In this document: positions 24,732-33,043 of the stretch, in pieces
How positions within the stretch are numbered: the stretch's first letter is position 1
Layout of the letters: every line of letters starts with the position of its first letter
Source of the DNA: Nodosilinea sp. FACHB-131
Lineage (GTDB): Bacteria; Cyanobacteriota; Cyanobacteriia; Phormidesmidales; Phormidesmidaceae
DNA length: 64,000 nucleotides
Direction: 5' to 3'
NCBI RefSeq assembly: GCF_014695395.1
Contig: NZ_JACJOF010000012.1
Location: 124,001 to 188,000 of the forward strand
Notes under the pieces: generated by a model
What the model saw: only the letters and a program-made list of their open reading frames with translations
The model's database searches: none
What the model was told of the DNA's origin: nothing
Translations under genes and position numbers: made by a program

Positions 24732-24805
24732 ACGCAATCTTGCGGTTAGGTCAATCGGTCGGGTGTTGAGTGGCATAAGACCTCGGAAACTCAACACCCG
24801 CACCG

Positions 24806-25240
24806 CTATTTCACCGAGACGCGGCCATCGGCTTCGATCGTGATGCTGCGATCGCTCGGTTCACTAGGCGCATTGTAGAGTTCTACCCGCAGCGTATCGG
24901 GGCTGGGGCGATTGAGACGAACCCGCACGGGCAGCCGCTCCTGCGACCAAAAGAAGAACGATGGTTTGGGCTGCCCGGCCCAGTTGATCCGAGTTTCAAA
25001 GGTGTTGCCGGTGTAGAGCAGGCGGGGGCCGAGCAGGGGCGGCTGCTCCAAGCTGAGAGGACGGCTGCCGACGTTGATGACCTGTACGGTAATGCGATCG
25101 CCCGGCGTAAACTGAATTTGCCCTGACCGACAGTTGACGGTGCAGGGATCGGCTACAGCAGCGGGCACGCTCCACAGCCAGGCTGCCAGGCCAACCAAAC
25201 ATCCCCCAAATAAAAGACTAGACGGCAAAAGCTTCTTCAC
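24806..25240 (-). CDS. Exported hypothetical protein
   Basis: A 144-residue secreted protein. The GTG at 25240 (MKKLLPSSLL...) gives a classic Sec signal and is preceded by GAGGA 9 bases upstream; a GTG at 25255 is the alternative start. Cleavage is likely near AVA-DPCTVNC. The mature part is a beta-rich domain with a Cys pair near its N-terminus and alternating hydrophobic strands (ITVQVINVG, VRVRLNRP, LRVELYNAP, ITIEADGRVSV). I do not recognise the family. Confidence 0.7.
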   Translation of the reverse strand: MKKLLPSSLLFGGCLVGLAAWLWSVPAAVADPCTVNCRSGQIQFTPGDRITVQVINVGSRPLSLEQPPLLGPRLLYTGNTFETRINWAGQPKPSFFFWSQERLPVRVRLNRPSPDTLRVELYNAPSEPSDRSITIEADGRVSVK

Positions 25241-25447
25241 AGCAACGATCCTCACAGGAAAACGGATCTTTTGTTGTAATCGCTACCGGGGTGCGCTGGA
25301 GTCCTATCTACACATCTTGTAGGAATTGCTAGCTATAGCGAGTTAGCGCGTTAAGGAAGGTACGCCGCAGCCGCAACCTTGCGGTAATCTACTTTTTTAG
25401 GAAATCTTGCCCTTCTTCGCGGCAAGACTCAAGGCTGTGGCATTGCT

Positions 25448-25549
25448 TCAAACCCCTTTGCAGGCAGGTATCTCGCCGTGGAAGGTGCCGTTCTCTAGAA
25501 GCTTATAGGTGGCTTCGTGCATCGCAGTCTGAATGTAGCGGGTCAGCAT
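25448..25549 (-). pseudogene. hicB-type antitoxin remnant (N-terminal end)
   Basis: Thirty-three codons from an ATG at 25549 give LTRYIQTAMHEATYKLLENG, TFHGEIPACKGV, the recognisable start of a HicB antitoxin, ending at a TGA exactly where the family has a Trp (TGG to TGA fits). Beyond the stop, SNAT continues the family pattern, and after a frame change LESCREEG resembles the LEECRxEL segment. So a nonsense mutation and a frameshift have killed the gene. No intact HicA toxin is adjacent. Confidence 0.65.
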
Positions 25550-25574
25550 AGCTTGCTGTTCTAAAACCTTGCCG

Positions 25575-25760
25575 CTCAGACGGCACCTCACCCTGCTTGA
25601 TGGTTTTGTTTTCGCGCTGGGTGTTGCTCCGCTTAGGCAGCGGAAGCAGCGCTGCATCTACGATTTGTCCATACTTTGGCGGTATAGCCCGCCCTTTGCA
25701 GATAAGCACCAAACTGCTCGAACAACTCCTTAGCTGAGTCTTGCTGCTCCAACTGTTCTC
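25575..25760 (-). pseudogene. IS5-family transposase remnant
   Basis: Two out-of-frame pieces on the reverse strand resemble the middle of an IS5-type DDE transposase: LEQQDSAKELFEQFGAYLQRAGY, then, one frame away, GQIVDAALLPLPKRSNTQRE and NKTIKQGEVPSE. The IVDAxxVPVPKQRNTREENxxIK pattern, whose Asp is the first catalytic acid, is characteristic of the family. Both ends and the rest of the catalytic triad are gone. It abuts the hicB remnant, so the insertion and later deletion may have destroyed that gene. No terminal inverted repeats were found. Confidence 0.6.
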
Positions 25761-26098
25761 TACCTATTGATAGAGTTCATCATTTGCGGGAGTAAATTAA
25801 GCTACGCAAAGTTTTGGTATTACTCCACGATGATTCAGCATAGAGGCATCTTTGGAATCGTGACTTTTTGGGAGTTTGCCAAGTCTATCCGAATTCGAGT
25901 TTTTATTTACTCTCAATTTGTGGCGACGGATTGGCTCTTCCAGGTATAGCTTTGTCGAAGCTTTTTACCTCAATAACCTTTGAACATCTGCTAACTGGAG
26001 AATCTGGAAGCAGCTTGTTCAGGTCGTAATTGAGTGCAATCCGCAGGGGTTTCAATGCCCCTTGTCCCGGGCCGCTTTTGGCTTAGGGCAAATCATTT
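25761..26098. other. Decayed spacer before the mys operon
   Basis: About 340 bases with no intact gene. Short frames present here have no recognisable similarity. It probably includes the mys promoter, but no convincing -10/-35 pair could be chosen. Confidence 0.35.
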
Positions 26099-26203
26099 AT
26101 GGTGGAACGGTTTCGTGGAGATAGCCATTTTAGAGCCTTTCTGCTGATACGCCTGTGTCCGCTAGTCTTCCTAACTAAGCAAAATTTACCATTAGAGCCA
26201 TGA
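26099..26203 (+). CDS. Possible 34-codon leader frame overlapping mysA
   Basis: An ATG at 26099 opens a 34-residue frame ([10 protein letters not shown]...) whose TGA overlaps the mysA ATG as ATGA. mysA itself has only a weak AGAG ahead of its start, so coupling to an upstream small frame would make sense. The leader has only a weak AGGG before it, and no family is recognised. It may be chance. Confidence 0.25.
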   Translation: MVERFRGDSHFRAFLLIRLCPLVFLTKQNLPLEP

Positions 26204-27453
26204 GCAATATCCAGGCAGAGTTTTCTACTACTTCAACCGGCTTTCGAGTTGAAGGTTACGAAAAGATTGAACTTGATTTTCAGTTCGTTGAACAGTTATT
26301 CAACATTCATCAGCCCGAACTGGCAAGTTATTACACGACACTCAAGCGATGTCTTGCGATTGTGGATGATAACGTTAATCGGCTATATGGCTCACAATTG
26401 CAGCAATACTTTAAGTACTATGGAATTGATTTAACGGTCTTTCCGGTCTCTATTAAAGAGCCTGACAAGACGGTCGCAACTTGGCAGACCATTATTGATG
26501 CCTTTTGCCGATTTAATCTTTTACGCAAAGAACCTGTTTTAGTAATTGGTGGTGGTTTGGTGACAGATGTAGCCGGGTTTGCCTGTGCTGCCTATCGCCG
26601 GAGCACAAACTACATTCGGATTCCGACTACGTTAATTGGTCTGATTGATGCCGGAATTGCCATCAAAGTAGCGGTTAACCACGGCAAGCTAAAAAACCGT
26701 TTGGGGGCTTACCACGCCCCAAAGGCAACCTTTCTCAATTTTTCATTTCTGCGGACGCTGCCCGTTGATCAAATTCGCAATGGCATGGCAGAACTGGTCA
26801 AGATTGCTGTCGTCTCTAATCGGCAGGTGTTTGACCTGCTCGATCGCTACGGTGAAGAGCTGCTATACAACCATTTTGGCTACCACAATGATGATACTTC
26901 CCTGCAAAAGATTGGACATCAGGTGAACTACGAGTCGATCAAAACCATGCTGGAGCTAGAAACTCCTAATCTGCATGAGCTGATGCTCGATCGCGTGATT
27001 GCCTATGGTCATACCTGGAGTCCAACTTTAGAACTCACGCCAGAGCCACCGCTACTCCACGGTCATGCCGTCAACATTGACATGGCATTCTCCGCCACCC
27101 TTGCCGCCCGTCGGGGTTACATTACCTCGGCAGAGCGCGATCGCATTTTAGGATTAATGAGCCGTTTGGGATTAGCTCTGGATCATCCTAGTTTAGACAT
27201 TGAACTGCTTTGGAAAGCCAATCAATCCATTACCCTCACCCGTGATGGTTTACTGCGGGCCGCGGTTCCCCATCCCATTGGGAAATGCCACTTCGTCAAT
27301 GCTTTGACCCGTGAGGAACTGGAAGCAACCCTGGAAGAACACAAGACTCTCTGTGTCGATTATCCCCGAGCAGGGGACGGCATTGATGCCTACGTGAAGC
27401 CAGAAGAGAGCTTCGCTAAACCCGTTCCTTCTCTGGTGGGAGGTAAAGTATGA
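26200..27453 (+). CDS. mysA: Demethyl-4-deoxygadusol synthase (mysA)
   Basis: A 417-residue sugar phosphate cyclase of the dehydroquinate-synthase fold. It uses NAD and a metal ion to cyclise sedoheptulose 7-phosphate to demethyl-4-deoxygadusol, the first step of mycosporine-like amino acid sunscreen synthesis. The sequence shows [20 protein letters not shown] for the nucleotide site, [17 protein letters not shown], the metal/catalytic stretch GMAELVK, and [11 protein letters not shown] with the His ligands. The branch assignment to DDGS rather than 2-epi-5-epi-valiolone synthase rests mainly on the methyltransferase and ATP-grasp genes that follow. Its stop overlaps the mysB start (ATGA). 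The gene is AT-richer than nearby housekeeping genes. Confidence 0.92.
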   Translation: MSNIQAEFSTTSTGFRVEGYEKIELDFQFVEQLFNIHQPELASYYTTLKRCLAIVDDNVNRLYGSQLQQYFKYYGIDLTVFPVSIKEPDKTVATWQTIIDAFCRFNLLRKEPVLVIGGGLVTDVAGFACAAYRRSTNYIRIPTTLIGLIDAGIAIKVAVNHGKLKNRLGAYHAPKATFLNFSFLRTLPVDQIRNGMAELVKIAVVSNRQVFDLLDRYGEELLYNHFGYHNDDTSLQKIGHQVNYESIKTMLELETPNLHELMLDRVIAYGHTWSPTLELTPEPPLLHGHAVNIDMAFSATLAARRGYITSAERDRILGLMSRLGLALDHPSLDIELLWKANQSITLTRDGLLRAAVPHPIGKCHFVNALTREELEATLEEHKTLCVDYPRAGDGIDAYVKPEESFAKPVPSLVGGKV

Positions 27454-28289
27454 GCTTCAGCGGCACCAGTTCCACACCTCCACCCCGCCCCATTACTCCC
27501 GTAACCATTGCGGCTCACCATTTGGAGAAGGCGATCGCCCTGTTGCCCCAGGTGACAGATAACCCTGGCGATTTAAGCACCCATCTTCAAAAAGCACTGC
27601 TGCTAATCGCCGGGTTGGATGGCTATCTTGAGCGATCGACTACACCCGAATCGCCTGCTTTGACACAGATCGCCCAAAAAACCCAGCACGAACCCTGGCA
27701 GGCCAAATTTGAGGGCGGGGAAACGGAACAACAGCTAGAGCAGGAAATGCTAACCGGGCATCTAGAAGGGCAAGCCTTGAAGATGTTTGTGCGCATGACC
27801 GGGGCAAAGCGAATTCTAGATGTTGGGATGTTTACCGGATATTCTGCCCTGGCAATGGCAGAGGGCTTACCCGAGGATGGTCGTATGATTGCCTGCGAAA
27901 TTGACCCCTACGCCGCCCGGTTTGCCCAGAGTTTATTTGAGCAATCGCCCCACGGGCACAAGATCGATGTCAAGTTGGGGCCTGCCTCCAACACTCTAGA
28001 TCAACTGATTGCCGATCAGGCCAGCTTTGATTTTGCCTTCATTGATGCGAATAAGGCGGGCTACGTAGATTACTACGAAAAGCTGATCGGCGGCAATTTG
28101 CTTGCTCCCAACGGCTATATCTGTGCGGACAACACCCTATTTTTGGGAGAGGTTTATTTAGCAGAATCAGAGCGATCGGATACGGCTAGAGCGATCGCCC
28201 ACTTCAACCAGGTCGTTGCTGACGATCCCCGCACCGAACAGGTGCTCCTCCCGGTGCGGGATGGACTCACCCTTATTCGCCGAGTTTGA
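27450..28289 (+). CDS. mysB: 4-deoxygadusol O-methyltransferase (mysB)
   Basis: A 279-residue class I SAM-dependent O-methyltransferase. Motif I is [19 protein letters not shown] (about residues 120-138), followed by an acidic [12 protein letters not shown] and [19 protein letters not shown], as in the caffeoyl-CoA O-methyltransferase group. In the mys pathway it converts demethyl-4-deoxygadusol to 4-deoxygadusol. It overlaps mysA by four bases at the start and probably overlaps or abuts mysC at the end. The order mysA-mysB-mysC is the standard cyanobacterial arrangement. Confidence 0.92.
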   Translation: MSFSGTSSTPPPRPITPVTIAAHHLEKAIALLPQVTDNPGDLSTHLQKALLLIAGLDGYLERSTTPESPALTQIAQKTQHEPWQAKFEGGETEQQLEQEMLTGHLEGQALKMFVRMTGAKRILDVGMFTGYSALAMAEGLPEDGRMIACEIDPYAARFAQSLFEQSPHGHKIDVKLGPASNTLDQLIADQASFDFAFIDANKAGYVDYYEKLIGGNLLAPNGYICADNTLFLGEVYLAESERSDTARAIAHFNQVVADDPRTEQVLLPVRDGLTLIRRV

Positions 28290-28306
28290 GGGATGGGCTA
28301 AAGATA

Positions 28307-29731
28307 ATGACTGAAACCTACCGATCCATGTCAACTGAAACGCTACTGCCTAAGCAGACAGACACAATATCTCCGACCAAAACCGTTACAGCAGTCCGCA
28401 ATCTTCAGACCGTCGTTTGGGCAATTCTACAAAATCTCGGCGTATTGGCTTTATTGACAATCGCCCTGCCCTTCAATCTGGCGATTGTGCTTGGGTCGCT
28501 CCTCCGGAGCCGGTTGAATCGTTCTTCACCTTCGATCATTGCAGCTGAGCAGCCAAAAAGCATCTTGATTGCAGGCGGCAGAATGACCAAGGCGCTTCAG
28601 CTCGCTCGCTCATTTCATGCGGCTGGGCATCGGGCAATTTTGATTGATACAGAAAAGTTTTGGCATAGCGGCAATCAGTATTCCAACGCGGTTGCGGCGT
28701 TTTATACCGTGCCCGATCCAGCGAAAGATTTGCAGGGTTATATCGATACCCTCCAGGCGATCGCCCGTAGAGAGAAGATCGACTTGTTCATTCCCGTTGC
28801 GATCTTCTCTGTGCTTTACTACGACGGCATGACAGAGCATCCATTAGCAGACTATTGTGAGGTCTGCCATTTTGATGCCGAAACGATTCGGATGCTGGAT
28901 GATAAATTTGCCTTTGCAGAACAGGCGCGATCGCTCGCTTTGAGCGTGCCAAAGTCCTATCGAATTACATCGCCAGAACAGGTCTTAAACTTCGACTTTT
29001 CTGAGGAGAAGCGAAAGTATATCCTCAAAAGCATTCCCTACGATTCTAAACATCGCCTCGACCTGACTAAACTCCCTTGTGAAACTCCGGAGGCAACGGC
29101 TGCCTTCGTGAACCGTCTGCCAATTAGCGAAGCTAAACCCTGGATTTTGCAAGAGTTCATTCCAGGGCAGGAATATTGCACCCACAGTACTGTCCGCGAC
29201 GGTCGATCGACGCTCTACTGCTGCTGCGAATCCTCCGCCTTTCAAGTGAATTATCAGCAGGTTAATAAACCCGAAATCGCCGCCTGGGTCGAAAGGTTTT
29301 TGTCGGCTGTTCCAGGCTACGGTCAGGCTTCCTTTGACCTGATTCAAGCTGAAGACGGAGCGGTTTACGCGATCGAGTGCAACCCCCGCACCCACTCGGC
29401 ACTCACCATGTTCTACAACCATCCCGGTGTCGCCGATGCCTACCTGAATCCCACAGCTCCCCTAGAACCCCTGCAACCGCTCACGAGCAGTAAACCTACC
29501 TACTGGCTTTACCACGAACTCTGGCGGTTAAACGAGGTGCGATCGCTCCAACAACTGCAACGCTGGCTCAGCAACATCTGGCAGGGTAAGGAAGCCATTT
29601 TCATGGTGAATGATCCCCTTCCGTTTTTGATGGTGCACCACTGGCAAATTCCCCTTCTACTGCTCGACAGTTTGAGGAAGCTGAGGAGTTGGATTCGCAT
29701 TGACTTTAATATTGGAGAATTGATTGAGTAA
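28307..29731 (+). CDS. mysC: ATP-grasp mycosporine-glycine synthase (mysC)
   Basis: A 474-residue ATP-grasp ligase that joins glycine to 4-deoxygadusol to give mycosporine-glycine. A hydrophobic N-terminal stretch (NLGVLALLTIALPFNLAIVLGSLL) suggests membrane association, as in known MysC proteins. Then come an ILIAGGRMTKALQLARSFHAAG dinucleotide-like loop, the ATP-binding lid region and the metal-binding VYAIECNPRTHS. Two starts are possible: the ATG at 28307, used here, or a TTG at 28286 that overlaps the mysB stop as TTGA and would give coupled translation. No mysD, mysE (NRPS-like) or mysH gene follows; the next gene is convergent. Confidence 0.9.
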   Translation: MTETYRSMSTETLLPKQTDTISPTKTVTAVRNLQTVVWAILQNLGVLALLTIALPFNLAIVLGSLLRSRLNRSSPSIIAAEQPKSILIAGGRMTKALQLARSFHAAGHRAILIDTEKFWHSGNQYSNAVAAFYTVPDPAKDLQGYIDTLQAIARREKIDLFIPVAIFSVLYYDGMTEHPLADYCEVCHFDAETIRMLDDKFAFAEQARSLALSVPKSYRITSPEQVLNFDFSEEKRKYILKSIPYDSKHRLDLTKLPCETPEATAAFVNRLPISEAKPWILQEFIPGQEYCTHSTVRDGRSTLYCCCESSAFQVNYQQVNKPEIAAWVERFLSAVPGYGQASFDLIQAEDGAVYAIECNPRTHSALTMFYNHPGVADAYLNPTAPLEPLQPLTSSKPTYWLYHELWRLNEVRSLQQLQRWLSNIWQGKEAIFMVNDPLPFLMVHHWQIPLLLLDSLRKLRSWIRIDFNIGELIE

Positions 29732-29788
29732 GAATCTGCTGGTTCTAACTCAGTTTGGTAAGCGCTTCTCAAAGCTGTTCATGGCGTA

Positions 29789-30478
29789 TCATTCTGCTAA
29801 TTTGGGAAGAAACGAGAGATCAACGAAGTACTTTTTAGGATTCTCTCGCTCGATAAAGACGGTGATTGGGTCGCTCGTTATAAATTCGGATGGGTCGTAC
29901 CACAGGCGGTTGCTCTCGAATATATGGATCTCTGTAGTAGACGGATTTTGCCATTGTGTTGTAATCCGGAAAGGGTGCCTTCCATTAACCGATAACGTAG
30001 TATCAATCTCTACGCTCTTAAATTTTGTCTGAATGGGAGTTCCTTGCTGCTTCAAATATTTTTCTTCACGTTCTTTCACCATGGGCACAATGAGGAGGCC
30101 AGCGCCAACTGTCGAAAATATGCTGCCTAGTGCACCTAAAATACTTGGCAAACCCCACAGTGAAAAGAATCCATTAATCTCAGCTTTCTGTGGAGTATCT
30201 GGCAGATAAAAAATCTCTACTGCTTGTCCCTTTGAGTAACTTGGCGGATTAGAGCCTGACAACGAGGTGAACTCAATTTCTTCGCCCTCTTGACTGACAA
30301 AAACCACAACAGGTTTGTACGTCACTGAATCGTCTGATTGAGATCGTATCAGCTCTATCACCGTCCCTTCTGTTTTGATGGCATCTTTGAGGAAGGTATT
30401 GGTATTTGTGTATGTGAAGAATGTGGCTGCCAACATGCCAATTCCGGTTAAAAGGAAAGGGTATCCTATTGCTTTCAT
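29789..30478 (-). CDS. DUF3592 membrane protein
   Basis: A 229-residue protein with two hydrophobic segments (about residues 5-22 and 108-130). The loop between them is a DUF3592-like beta domain: TEGTVIELIRSQSDDSVTYKPVVVFVSQEGEEIEF, ending SKGQAVEIFYLPDTPQKAEIN. The C-terminal 95 residues look like a second beta domain. Function is unknown in this family. It is convergent with mysC, 57 bases apart, AT-rich, and without an obvious link to the sunscreen pathway. Confidence 0.75.
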   Translation of the reverse strand: MKAIGYPFLLTGIGMLAATFFTYTNTNTFLKDAIKTEGTVIELIRSQSDDSVTYKPVVVFVSQEGEEIEFTSLSGSNPPSYSKGQAVEIFYLPDTPQKAEINGFFSLWGLPSILGALGSIFSTVGAGLLIVPMVKEREEKYLKQQGTPIQTKFKSVEIDTTLSVNGRHPFRITTQWQNPSTTEIHIFESNRLWYDPSEFITSDPITVFIERENPKKYFVDLSFLPKLAE

Positions 30479-31072
30479 CGTTTCGGCTCAACTGCGGATG
30501 ATCTAGTGCTTTGGCTGGCAACCTGTGCCGGTTTGAGAGAGGCTGCCGCTATAGCTAGTAGGTGAATTTAGCGTTCCCAAAGGGTGTCATTTATCACCAG
30601 CGAGAGCACTTTCTTTTCCGCCAAAATATAACAGTCTCCGCGATCGCTTCTATGTCAACAGCGATCGCCCTATAGCCTTATAAATGTTTTAGGAATTGCT
30701 GAGGGGCGATCGCAGTACTACGTTTTACCGTCGCCAGATTGGGAGAGAAGAACCTTAATGAAGCCCGACCTACTTCTCCCGATACAAACACTCTATATAT
30801 TCAACATTTATCTGGCCGATCGCCCCAGTACTAAATCAGAGGTGCTGAAGACCCTGATTATCGATTGTGACGATGAACCGGTGGGCATTACAGTCAGACC
30901 ATAACTACCCCTGCCATAGACGTGAGCCTCCCAGGGGAACTGTTACCGACGTCGGCCTTAAATCTTAGATCGGCATTACAGGCATCGATTGAAATTTACT
31001 GGGCGATCGCGCTTCAAACCCCCACCCACAACCCGCTATCCTAGAACCATGCCGCAACCCGCTGAGGATTCG
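30479..31072. other. Spacer upstream of ispH
   Basis: About 590 bases between the divergent DUF3592 gene and ispH. It holds several HIP1 sites and the small frame at 30758-30904; no RNA gene or repeat is recognised. The ispH promoter and leader should be in the right third. Confidence 0.45.
30758..30904 (+). CDS. Possible 48-residue small protein
   Basis: An ATG at 30758 with GGGAGAGAAG about 8-10 bases upstream opens a 48-codon frame (MKPDLLLPIQTLYIF... DEPVGITVRP). The ribosome-binding site is better than chance would often give, but I recognise no family and the composition is not diagnostic. Could be a small protein or a decayed fragment. Confidence 0.3.
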   Translation: MKPDLLLPIQTLYIFNIYLADRPSTKSEVLKTLIIDCDDEPVGITVRP

Positions 31073-32281
31073 ATGGATACTAAGGCTTTTAAGCGCTCCC
31101 TAAACCATTCCGACAAGTACTTTCGCCAGGGGTTTGGCCACGGAGACGCGGTCGCCGGGCAAATGCAGACCGAGTACAACAGCGGGCTGATCCAAGAAAT
31201 TCGCGACCGCAGCTACACCCTCACTCGGGGCAACGTCACCATCAAGCTGGCCCAGTCCTTTGGCTTTTGCTGGGGGGTCGAGCGGGCCGTGGCTATGGCC
31301 TACGAAACTCGCCAGCATTTCCCCTCCGAGCGCATCTGGATCACCAACGAAATCATCCACAACCCCAGCGTCAACCAGCGCCTCAAAGACATGGCGGTGG
31401 AGTTCATTGAAGTAGTCGATGGCGAAAAAGATTTCTCTACCGTGGGTCAGGGCGACGTGGTGATTCTCCCCGCCTTTGGAGCCAGTGTGCAGGAAATGCA
31501 GCTACTTAACGACAAAGGCTGCACCATCGTTGACACCACCTGCCCCTGGGTCTCTAAGGTGTGGAATACGGTCGAAAAGCATAAGAAACGCGACCACACC
31601 TCGATTATTCACGGCAAGTACAACCACGAAGAAACCGTGGCCACCAGCTCCTTTGCGGGCAAGTACCTGGTGGTGCTGAATCTAGATCAGGCAAACTACG
31701 TGGCCGACTACATTCTCAACGGCGGCGACAAGGCCGAGTTTATGTCCAAGTTTGGCAACGCCTGCTCTGCCGGGTTTGACCCCGATGCCGACCTCGATCG
31801 CATCGGCGTCGCCAACCAGACCACCATGCTCAAGGGCGAAACTGAGCAAATCGGCAAACTCTTCGAGCACACTATATTGAAGAAATTTGGCCCCCAGGCC
31901 CTCAACGACCACTTTCTCAGCTTCAACACTATCTGCGACGCCACCCAAGAGCGCCAAGACGCCATGTTTGAGCTGGTGGATGAAAAGCTGGATTTGATGG
32001 TGGTGATTGGTGGCTACAACTCGTCAAACACCACCCACCTGCAAGAGATTGCAATCGATCGCAGCATTCCCTCGTACCACATAGACAGCGCCAGCCGCAT
32101 TGGCCCCGGCAACCGCATCGAGCACAAACCCCTCCACGGTGACCTGACGGTGACAGAGAACTGGCTGCCCGATGGCCCCATTACCGTGGGTGTCACCTCT
32201 GGAGCTTCGACCCCCGATCGCTCGGTGGAAGAAACCATCGCGCATATCTTTGCCATCAAAGCCGACATGGCGGTGGTTTAG
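31073..32281 (+). CDS. ispH: 4-hydroxy-3-methylbut-2-enyl diphosphate reductase (IspH)
   Basis: A 402-residue iron-sulfur enzyme that makes IPP and DMAPP in the last step of the MEP isoprenoid pathway, feeding carotenoids, chlorophyll side chains and quinones. The three conserved cysteines that hold the 4Fe-4S cluster are visible in [22 protein letters not shown] and [12 protein letters not shown]. The start [16 protein letters not shown] at 31073 is the standard cyanobacterial IspH beginning and gives the usual length of about 400 residues; upstream in-frame starts give unrelated residues. It stands alone, followed by a G/C hairpin. Confidence 0.95.
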   Translation: MDTKAFKRSLNHSDKYFRQGFGHGDAVAGQMQTEYNSGLIQEIRDRSYTLTRGNVTIKLAQSFGFCWGVERAVAMAYETRQHFPSERIWITNEIIHNPSVNQRLKDMAVEFIEVVDGEKDFSTVGQGDVVILPAFGASVQEMQLLNDKGCTIVDTTCPWVSKVWNTVEKHKKRDHTSIIHGKYNHEETVATSSFAGKYLVVLNLDQANYVADYILNGGDKAEFMSKFGNACSAGFDPDADLDRIGVANQTTMLKGETEQIGKLFEHTILKKFGPQALNDHFLSFNTICDATQERQDAMFELVDEKLDLMVVIGGYNSSNTTHLQEIAIDRSIPSYHIDSASRIGPGNRIEHKPLHGDLTVTENWLPDGPITVGVTSGASTPDRSVEETIAHIFAIKADMAVV

Positions 32282-32324
32282 GAAAACTTAGTAAATCACA
32301 AATCCCCGCAGCCCTCTCCCCCAG

Positions 32325-32347
32325 CCCCTCTCCCAGGGGGAGAGGGG
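32325..32347. repeat. CCCCTCTCCC palindromic element after ispH
   Basis: CCCCTCTCCC (32325-32334) and GGGAGAGGGG (32338-32347) form a perfect 10-base hairpin with a 3-base loop. This CCCTCTCCC type of element is common between cyanobacterial genes. It may end the ispH transcript, but no T-run follows. Confidence 0.65.
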
Positions 32348-32393
32348 AGTCGGAACCAAACTTCGAAGTCCCTATAGGTTGGAGGCCAGAGCC

Positions 32394-32594
32394 ATGACCA
32401 CCGCCGCTACTACCCTTAAAGACAAAATTCTAGAAGCGATCGACCCTCTGCCCGTAGAAACGCTGGCTGAAATTTTGGCCTACGTGCAGGGGTTAAGAGA
32501 CGAGAACGTGGCATCCCAAGACGAGGTTTGGCAAGCCTATTTAGAGTCTGAGCAAGAACGCGAAGAGGTCTATCGTCGCCTTGCCGACTCCTAG
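32394..32594 (+). CDS. Antitoxin of a Doc-type toxin-antitoxin pair
   Basis: A 66-residue protein with an N-terminal helical segment LKDKILEAIDPLPVETLAEILAYVQGL, as in small cyanobacterial DUF2281/Phd-like antitoxins, and a very acidic, Glu/Gln-rich C-terminus that could thread into the toxin. The ATG at 32394 is preceded by GGAGG at 32381-32385. The stop lies 14 bases inside the toxin gene, so translation is coupled and the antitoxin is made first, as usual. Confidence 0.75.
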   Translation: MTTAATTLKDKILEAIDPLPVETLAEILAYVQGLRDENVASQDEVWQAYLESEQEREEVYRRLADS

Positions 32595-32976
32595 GTTTTT
32601 AGATGCAGAAGCCGTTTTGAGGCTTCATGCTAGGCAGATCGAGCGGTTTGGGGGTACCACTGGCGTGCGAGATGCCGGGCTGCTAGATTCCGCTCTGGCT
32701 CAACCCCAGGCTACCTTTGGCGGCGAGCTACTGCATCCGACCCTAGCGGAGCAGGCGGCAGCCTATCTATATCATTTATCGAAAAATCATCCTTTTGTGG
32801 ATGGCAACAAGCGCACGGCTTTTGCGGTGATGGACACCTTTCTGCGGGTGAATAGGAAACGCTTGCTGTTGACGAATGACGACGCCTACGATTTGGTGAT
32901 GCAGGTTGCCCAGGGCCAGCTCGATAAACCTGAGTTGGCCAGCCTCATTGCAGCTGCTATCCGAAGCTTGCCCTAG
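32581..32976 (+). CDS. Doc/Fic-fold toxin
   Basis: A 131-residue death-on-curing toxin. The Fic/Doc motif HPFVDGNKRTAF (about residues 68-79) is intact, with the catalytic His and the GNK loop that holds phosphate; Doc kinases phosphorylate EF-Tu. The N-terminal FLDAEAVLRLHARQIERFGG and DAGLLDSAL are standard for the Doc branch. Start codon is TTG at 32581, overlapping the antitoxin by 14 bases; no better ATG or GTG exists in frame. The pair sits between ispH and a helicase gene. Confidence 0.9.
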   Translation: MPTPRFLDAEAVLRLHARQIERFGGTTGVRDAGLLDSALAQPQATFGGELLHPTLAEQAAAYLYHLSKNHPFVDGNKRTAFAVMDTFLRVNRKRLLLTNDDAYDLVMQVAQGQLDKPELASLIAAAIRSLP

Positions 32977-33043
32977 GATGAAGTCTCCCCTGTCTGAACC
33001 TGTGAATCAGGCTAATCTGAGATAGAACATCTGTTCGCTACTC

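Noticed and set aside
30758-30904. Small frame as part of ispH or a known leader peptide
   Set aside because: Kept only as a low-confidence small gene; it is not in a position to act as an ispH N-terminus, because ispH has its standard start at 31073.
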